Source: Acidobacteriota bacterium (lineage in GTDB: Bacteria > Acidobacteriota > Holophagae > Holophagales > Holophagaceae). From it: DNA of 64,000 bases. The position numbers were made by a program, and so were the translations under genes. Below are positions 57,971 to 64,000 of this stretch, piece after piece. How positions within the stretch are numbered: the stretch's first letter is position 1; every line of letters starts with the position of its first letter. Where the stretch lies: NCBI GenBank assembly GCA_016195985.1, contig JACPYP010000022.1, positions 1 through 64,000 on the forward strand, in the 5' to 3' direction. The notes beneath the pieces are model-generated. The model saw nothing but the letters and a program-made list of their open reading frames with translations. It was not told the DNA's origin and ran no database searches.

Positions 57971-60643
57971 CTACCGCCGCCAACTCAGGCGGGCGCGGAG
58001 CCCCGTCTCCTCGAAGCGCATCTCCACCTTGGGCTCGCGGACGCCCTCCAGCAGCCCGAAATCCCGCGCGGGATCCCGCAGGGGCGTGGCGGGCCTGGTG
58101 GGACGGCCGTAGTCCTTGTGCTCCAGCCATCGGCCCGGGGCCAGGGCGTCCGCTGCCAGCAGGGGCGCCACCCCGAGAATCCGATGGCTTTCGGCCTGGG
58201 CGGCCTTCACGTCGCCACCCGGGTGAAGCCAGGGACCCAGCCAGGCCATGGCCGCGAAGGCGCTACGGGACTCCCCTTCCACTGCCGCCTGGAAGGCCGC
58301 GGGAAGGCCGCGGTCCAGGGCCTCCGGACGCAGCTGCAGGCTGGCCGCGTAGGCGCCGCCCTCATCTGTTCCCGTCAGGAGGCTGGCGGGCAGGCTGGCA
58401 TCGTTGGACAGGAGCAGCCAGCGGTCCTCCACCCGGAACGTGAAGCGCATGCTGGCCAGGCGGAGGAATCCCAGCCTCAGCATCAGGCTGCCGTCCGGTT
58501 CGGCGCTCAGCAGGCCGTCCAGTTCGCCTCCCTGCCACAGGCTCGAAGGCAGCATGCGGGTGATGACGTCCCGCAGGGATTTCCGGGTGCCTTCCGGATC
58601 CTTCAGCTCCACGGCGATCACCACGGGGCGCGTGAAGATGCCCAGGGCCAGGGCGCCCATGCCCACCAGGCCGTTGCGCTGGTTGAAGGGATCGGATTCC
58701 AGGATGGTGGCGGGGCTGCCGTTGCCCGTGGCGAGGACGGGGGCGCCATCCGGAAAGGCTGCCACCACAACGCCCGTGCTGGCCTGCATAAGGCCTTGGG
58801 CCATCTCCGAGAAAGGGCGGGGCAGCGAGCTTTCTTCAGTGCGCAGACGCAGGCCCAGCTCCGCCACCATGGGTTGGCGCCAGCGCGGCCGGGGCAGCGG
58901 GCCTTCATGGGAGAGAAGGGCCCGCATGGGCAGGTAGATGCTGCTGTCCAGCAGGGGCAGCACGAAGGTTTCCAGTTCCTGCCGGCCGTCCGCCCTGGCA
59001 TCCAGGCGGAAGGCGATGGGGTCGAAATAGCGGCTCCAGTAGCGGCTGTAGCCTTCCTTGAACGCCTCGTAGGCCGCCGCTTCCTCGGCGCTCGCCTCCT
59101 TCAGCGGGACCCTGGCCAGGGGCTGCAGCCGCTCCAGGGGGCCGAAGGCCGAGTGGCGGACCTGGCCAGTGGCGGTGAGCGTCAGGGGCCCCAGATCCAC
59201 ACCCTGGGGGATGTAGCCCCGGGCCTTCAGATCGGCCAGGTTCGAGGGTTCGCCCGGCGCGTCCAGGCGGCGCAGCAGGGCCGCCGCCGCCAGGACCTCC
59301 ATGTCCGCGCGGGCCGCGGCCTGGCGGGCTTGCAGGATGCGCTGCCGGGGGCCCACCAGGGCGCGGATGAAGGCATCCGAAAGGTAGGCGAACACCTCGG
59401 TATCCGCATCGGGCGCGAGCTTCTCCAGCACCACGGCGAATTCGTCGGAGCGGCCCAGGCTGTTCCTTCCTCCGGCGGCGTGCAACGCCAGGGCCAGTTC
59501 CAGCTCCTGCTTGGAGGTGGACAGGAAGATGCGCGCGCCTTTCCGGGCGGCGAAGGCCTTCCCTCCCGCGGTCTTGTATCCGTGCACGGAGCCTTCGGGT
59601 ATGAAGCTGGCGGCTTCGGGCTGGGCCAGGTCAGCCACCACGGTGGCCTCGGTGCCCGCCATGAAGGCCAGATCCGGAAAGAAGATGGCGGCTTCGCGGA
59701 CCGCGCCGGACTCGATCAGCCGGCGGCCCCGGCCATCCCCCAGGCCCAGGTCTTCCAGTGTCCGGCTGATGATGCTCGTGTCCAGGCCGCCGCTGCCGGA
59801 GAAGCTGGAGACCCGCTGCAGGAAAGCCGCACCGGCTCCCTCCAGGGAAGCCAAAGCCGCCTTGGGCTTGGGTAGGTACAGCAGGGCGCGGTCCAGGGGC
59901 ACACAGTCCGCCAGCGCCAGGCGCGCGGCGGACCGGGGCATCTCCGCCCAGGGGTGCGATGGCGTGGCGATGCCCGTCATCGAAGCGAGCGGAACCGGGC
60001 GTTCCGCGGCGGCCCTTTTTCCCCCGGGCGCCAAGGGGCGATCCAGCTGCAGGGTTTCATCCACGGCGGCCCGGCCGCCCAGGAGGGCCAGCAGCGAAGG
60101 GCCGCCCGGCTCTTCCCTCTGGCGCCGGCGGGGGCGGTCAGGCGCCTCGAAGCCATAGGCCGAGGCCGCCGCGCTTCGAAGGGGCAGGCGCAGCGGCGAT
60201 GGCACGTCGGACCACAACTCCCAATCCTGGAGTCGCCGCGTGAGCCAAAGCTGCAGGGGCTTGGCGTCGCCCACGCGGCTGGGCATGGGAAAGCGCAGCT
60301 CCGCGGCCTTCACGCCGCGCTCATCCATCAAGTCGAGGCGGGCTTCAGAAGCCTGGCCGCGCCGCAGCGCGACCACCTGGAAGGGAATGGCCTCCCGCCG
60401 GTCCGCGGGATCCAGGGGCACCGCACGCAGAAGCTGAGGCGACACCAGACCCGTCTCTCCAGGGGCCGGCCGCAGGTAACCCCGGAGGAAGGCCTTGGGC
60501 AGCAGCACTTCGCCACTGACCACTTCGAGGCCGGTCTTCGCATGGAGGTGCCGCGCCGAGGGCGTCACCTGGTCCGGAAGCCCCGCAGCCATCAGTTGCA
60601 GGGGGATCGCAAGGGCCCACAGACGTACGATGCCGAAGGACAT
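57971..60643 (-). CDS. large secreted protein of unknown function (890 aa)
   Basis: long ORF with signal peptide; no family recognised by eye. Confidence 0.7.
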   Translation of the reverse strand: MSFGIVRLWALAIPLQLMAAGLPDQVTPSARHLHAKTGLEVVSGEVLLPKAFLRGYLRPAPGETGLVSPQLLRAVPLDPADRREAIPFQVVALRRGQASEARLDLMDERGVKAAELRFPMPSRVGDAKPLQLWLTRRLQDWELWSDVPSPLRLPLRSAAASAYGFEAPDRPRRRQREEPGGPSLLALLGGRAAVDETLQLDRPLAPGGKRAAAERPVPLASMTGIATPSHPWAEMPRSAARLALADCVPLDRALLYLPKPKAALASLEGAGAAFLQRVSSFSGSGGLDTSIISRTLEDLGLGDGRGRRLIESGAVREAAIFFPDLAFMAGTEATVVADLAQPEAASFIPEGSVHGYKTAGGKAFAARKGARIFLSTSKQELELALALHAAGGRNSLGRSDEFAVVLEKLAPDADTEVFAYLSDAFIRALVGPRQRILQARQAAARADMEVLAAAALLRRLDAPGEPSNLADLKARGYIPQGVDLGPLTLTATGQVRHSAFGPLERLQPLARVPLKEASAEEAAAYEAFKEGYSRYWSRYFDPIAFRLDARADGRQELETFVLPLLDSSIYLPMRALLSHEGPLPRPRWRQPMVAELGLRLRTEESSLPRPFSEMAQGLMQASTGVVVAAFPDGAPVLATGNGSPATILESDPFNQRNGLVGMGALALGIFTRPVVIAVELKDPEGTRKSLRDVITRMLPSSLWQGGELDGLLSAEPDGSLMLRLGFLRLASMRFTFRVEDRWLLLSNDASLPASLLTGTDEGGAYAASLQLRPEALDRGLPAAFQAAVEGESRSAFAAMAWLGPWLHPGGDVKAAQAESHRILGVAPLLAADALAPGRWLEHKDYGRPTRPATPLRDPARDFGLLEGVREPKVEMRFEETGLRARLSWRR

Positions 60644-60682
60644 GGTGCCTCCTCTGCTTTCTCTATTGTTTTCCGGGGGCCT

Positions 60683-61936
60683 CTAGACCTTGCGCAGCAC
60701 CAGGCAGCCGTTGGTCCCGCCGAAGCCGAAGCCGTTGTTCATGGCGTACTCGGCGTCGAAGGTTCCGGCCACGTTCGCCGTGACATCCAGGGCGCACTCT
60801 GGATCCTGGTTGTCCACGTTGATGGTGGGAGGGATCTTGCCAGTCTTGACGGCCAGAACCGCCACGATGGTCTCCAGGCCGCCGGCGGCGCCCAGAAGGT
60901 GGCCGTGCATGGACTTGGAGCTGCTCACCTTGATCTTCTTCGAGTGCTCGCCGAAGACCTTCTGGATGGCCAGGCATTCCAGCTTGTCGCCCACAGGCGT
61001 GGCCGTGCCGTGCATGTTCACGTAGCCGACCTCTTCGGGGGCGATTCCCGCGTCCTTCATGGCGGCGCGCATGACGCGCTGGCCGCCTTCGCCTTCGGGG
61101 GCGGGGCTGGTGATGTGGTTGGCGTCGCCGCTCATGCCGTAGCCCGCCACCTCGGCGTAGATCTTCGCGCCCCGGGCCACGGCCAGTTCGTATTCCTCGA
61201 GGATGACGATGCCGGCGCCTTCGCCCATCACGAAGCCGTCGCGATCCATGTCGAAGGGCCGGGAGGCGCGTTCAGGCTCGTCGTTGCGCGTGCTGAGGGC
61301 GCGCATGGCGGCGAAGCCGCCCACGCCCAGCTGGTTCACCACCGAATCGCTGCCTCCGGCCAGCATGCGGTCGGCGTAGCCGAAGGCGATGAGGCGGGCC
61401 GCGTCGCCGATGGCGTGGGCGCCCGTGGCGCAGGCGGTGGCCACGGCGCTGTTGGGCCCCTGGAGGCCGTACTTGATGCTGACCTGGCCGCTGGCCAGGT
61501 TCACGATGAGACTGGGGATGAAGAAGGGGCTGGTGCGGCGGGGGCCGCGGTAGCCGTTGGCCTCCTCCCAGATGGTGCTGAGGCCGCCGATGCCGCTGCC
61601 AATGTAGGTGCCGAATACCTCGCGCTCAGCCTTGGACAGCTCCACCTGGTCGAAGCCCGCGTCCACCCAAGCCTCGTGGGCCGCGCCCATCGCGTATTGG
61701 ATGAAGATGTCCATCTTCTTCTGTTCCTTCTTGTCGATGAACAGATCCGGATTGAAGCCCTTCACCTGGCCCGCGATCTTGCAGGCGAAATCGGTGACAT
61801 CGAAGCGGTCGATGGTGCCGATGCCGCTCTTGCCGGCCAGCAGGTTGTCCCAGGTCTCGGGCACGGTGAGGCCGCAGGGGTTGATGGTCCCCATGCCGGT
61901 GATGACGACGCGACGACGCTGCATGGTCCTGTTCAT
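60683..61936 (-). CDS. fabF: beta-ketoacyl-ACP synthase II
   Basis: RRVVITGMGTINPCGLTVPETW, ATACATGAHAIGDA, NMHGTATPVGDKLE, NNGFGFGGTNGCLVL. Confidence 0.97.
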   Translation of the reverse strand: MNRTMQRRRVVITGMGTINPCGLTVPETWDNLLAGKSGIGTIDRFDVTDFACKIAGQVKGFNPDLFIDKKEQKKMDIFIQYAMGAAHEAWVDAGFDQVELSKAEREVFGTYIGSGIGGLSTIWEEANGYRGPRRTSPFFIPSLIVNLASGQVSIKYGLQGPNSAVATACATGAHAIGDAARLIAFGYADRMLAGGSDSVVNQLGVGGFAAMRALSTRNDEPERASRPFDMDRDGFVMGEGAGIVILEEYELAVARGAKIYAEVAGYGMSGDANHITSPAPEGEGGQRVMRAAMKDAGIAPEEVGYVNMHGTATPVGDKLECLAIQKVFGEHSKKIKVSSSKSMHGHLLGAAGGLETIVAVLAVKTGKIPPTINVDNQDPECALDVTANVAGTFDAEYAMNNGFGFGGTNGCLVLRKV

Positions 61937-62016
61937 GGGTTCACCTCGGATGAGATCGGAAAACAAACGTGCCGCAGGGCCATGGGGGCGCTGCGGCACG
62001 TCACTGCGCGTAAAGA

Positions 62017-62256
62017 TCAGGCCTTCGAGTGCTTCTCGATGTAGGCGATCGCGTCGCCGACGGTGCGGATCTTCTCCTGCTCGCTCTCAGGGATCTCAAG
62101 GCTGAAGGCCTCCTCGATCGCCATGATGATCTCGACGGTGTCGAGGCTGTCGGCACCGAGATCGTCGACGAAGTGGCTGGACTCGGAGATGGAATCTTCG
62201 GGCTTGGCCAGCTGCTCAGCAATGATCGCAATAACCTTCTTACGGACATCAGCCAT
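62017..62256 (-). CDS. acpP: acyl carrier protein
   Basis: MADVRKKVIAIIAEQL...FVDDLGADSLDTVEIIMAIEEAF. Confidence 0.98.
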   Translation of the reverse strand: MADVRKKVIAIIAEQLAKPEDSISESSHFVDDLGADSLDTVEIIMAIEEAFSLEIPESEQEKIRTVGDAIAYIEKHSKA

Positions 62257-62392
62257 CGGGGGCTCCTCCAAATCGAACCTGGAAACCCTAACACATCCCG
62301 CGCCGATTTTCCAAACCTCAGGTAAAGCGCCCCCCGCAAACCCGCAAGAACAGAGGGATTGCACCGTTCAAGCAGCTGTGGAGGATGGAGAC

Positions 62393-63328
62393 ATGCCCCG
62401 CCCGAAAACCATCGAGGAACCCGAGCACGGCTGGCCCCTGGGCTGGGGGGCCAGCCTGAGGGAATTCCGCACCCACCTGGCCGTGGAGCGAGGGCTGTCC
62501 GGCAACACTTCGGCCGGCTACCTGTCGGACCTGAACCACCTCGCCGCCTGGGCCTGCGGACAGGACATCTCCGCGGAGGACCTTGGCCGCGACCACCTGA
62601 CGGCCTTCATCGTGTCGCAGCAGGCCGCGGGAAAAGCCCCGCGCAGCCTCGCCCGCATGAGCTCCAGCCTGCGTGCCTTCCTCGGCTTCCTCCGCATGGA
62701 GGGCGGCGGCGGCGCGGGCCCCGAAGCCGTCGTGAAGCCCCCGCGCCCGCCCCGCATCCTCCCGCGCACGCTGAGCGAGAGCCAGGTGGAAGCCCTGCTC
62801 AACGCGCCGGATACCGCGACGCCGCTTGGCGTGCGGGACCGCGCCTGGCTGGAGCTGATCTACGCATCGGGGCTGCGCGTCTCCGAGCTGGCGAACCTGC
62901 CTGCCCTATCGGTCTACCTGGACGAGGGCTTCCTCAAGGTCATGGGCAAGGGCAGCAAGGAGCGCCTCATCCCCTTTGGCACCGGAGCCGAGCGCTGGAT
63001 CCGGGCCTGGCTGGCCCTGCGGCCCGGGTTCAAACCCGCCGGCGGGGAACTCTTCGTGGGGCAGCGCGGCGAGAGCCTCAGCCGCCAGCATCTTTGGCGC
63101 CTGCTGAAGGGCTATGCGCGGATGGCGGGGCTGCGGGCCGAGGCCATCAGCCCGCATGTGCTGCGCCACGCCTTCGCCACCCACTTGCTGGACCACGGCG
63201 CCGATCTGCGCGCCGTGCAGGCCATGCTGGGCCACGCCGACATCAGCACCACCCAGATCTACACCCACGTCCACCAGGCCCGGCTCCGGGCGCTCTACGA
63301 CCAGATGCATCCCCGCTCCGGCCCCTGA
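62393..63328 (+). CDS. xerD: tyrosine recombinase XerD
   Basis: [39 protein letters not shown]. Confidence 0.9.
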   Translation: MPRPKTIEEPEHGWPLGWGASLREFRTHLAVERGLSGNTSAGYLSDLNHLAAWACGQDISAEDLGRDHLTAFIVSQQAAGKAPRSLARMSSSLRAFLGFLRMEGGGGAGPEAVVKPPRPPRILPRTLSESQVEALLNAPDTATPLGVRDRAWLELIYASGLRVSELANLPALSVYLDEGFLKVMGKGSKERLIPFGTGAERWIRAWLALRPGFKPAGGELFVGQRGESLSRQHLWRLLKGYARMAGLRAEAISPHVLRHAFATHLLDHGADLRAVQAMLGHADISTTQIYTHVHQARLRALYDQMHPRSGP

Positions 63329-63414
63329 CCGCCGCAGCCGGATCCGGGACGTTCAACTGCGCGATGGACCATTCCCGCGTCTTTGGTGGATGATGGGCCA
63401 GGAGCCTCGAACCC

Positions 63415-64000
63415 ATGGCCGTGACCAAAACCCCTCGCAAGAAGCCCGCATCCGCCGTCGCCGCGGAGGAGAAGCCCGCCAAAGCCAAAGCCGAGGCCAA
63501 GGCCAAGGCCGCGCCTGCCAAGAAGGCCGTCGAGACCATCGCGGCAAAACCCGCCGCTGAACCAGTCGCGGCCAAGATCAAGGGCGCCGCCAGAGGCAAG
63601 GGCGCCAAGACCGCGGTGGCCGTGCCTGAGCCCCTCGCGCCTCAGGCTCCCGAGCCTGGAATCCCCGCGCCGGGACCCGAGAAAAAGGCCGCCGCCGCGA
63701 CCGCTGCCCCGGCCACCATTCCGGAACTGGCCCAGGCCATCCTTTCTGCCATCTGCGAAGGCCGGGCGGTGGAATTCCTCTTCGCCGACGCCGAGGCCAA
63801 CGCGCCCCGCACCTTCGAGCCCCGCCACCTCACTTTCGACGCCCTGAGCCAGGCCTGGTACGTCTGGGGCTGGGACCGCCGCTACAACGCCGAGCGGCAC
63901 CACCGCGTGGACCTGCTGGCCGAAGTCAATGCCGTGGAAGGCGCCGGCCGCGCCGCGCAGGGACCCTACGCGGAGGGCACTCCGGCGAACCTCATCGGCG
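63415..64000 (+). CDS. Lys/Ala-rich protein with WYL-like C-terminal segment, truncated by the window end
   Basis: manual translation MAVTKTPRKKPASAVAAEEKPAKAKAEAKAKAAPAKKA...FEPRHLTFDALSQAWYVWGWDRRYNAERHHRVDLL; open to the window end, absent from the ORF track. Confidence 0.7.
   Translation, partial: MAVTKTPRKKPASAVAAEEKPAKAKAEAKAKAAPAKKAVETIAAKPAAEPVAAKIKGAARGKGAKTAVAVPEPLAPQAPEPGIPAPGPEKKAAAATAAPATIPELAQAILSAICEGRAVEFLFADAEANAPRTFEPRHLTFDALSQAWYVWGWDRRYNAERHHRVDLLAEVNAVEGAGRAAQGPYAEGTPANLIG

Overview
High-GC bacterial chromosomal segment of about 64 kb. Gene content (futalosine-type MqnE, C5 haem pathway, DUF4388/CheZ signalling, XerC/XerD) would fit an Acidobacteriota/Holophaga-like host, but that is inference only. 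From left to right: a 144-bp tandem repeat; coaBC/DinB/rpoZ; a TetR-regulated ybhGFSR-like ABC exporter with a NodT-type outer-membrane factor; a pdxJ - receiver - DUF4388 - CheZ-like operon; an FAH-family gene, xerC and an acyl-CoA synthetase; a haem cluster (hemA-C-D-B-L-E-N) with palindromic repeats in its gaps; aroC; a surface-polysaccharide locus (GTs, UXS, gmd, GDP-fucose synthase, two GT9) bracketed by two paralogous Wzi-like outer-membrane proteins; an unpaired CoA-transferase B subunit, pyrD, a histidine kinase, mqnE, PLD, fau, a kinase-like FHA/GAF protein with unusual domain order, an M64 peptidase, uvrB, a desaturase, fabF, acpP, xerD and a truncated AK-rich/WYL-like ORF. The most interesting signal is a dispersed element with 21-bp terminal inverted repeats (TAGGGYCTGTTTTCAAAGTGG...CCACTTTGAAAACAGRCCCTA) at three loci (26, 93 and 341 bp). 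Its terminal TAG is itself the stop codon of four flanking genes, and removing the element plus one TA reconstructs a stop codon at every site. This suggests a TA-targeting, non-autonomous element that settles harmlessly in stop codons of a GC-rich genome. Several other palindromic intergenic repeats, built from short tandem words facing their reverse complement, are also present.
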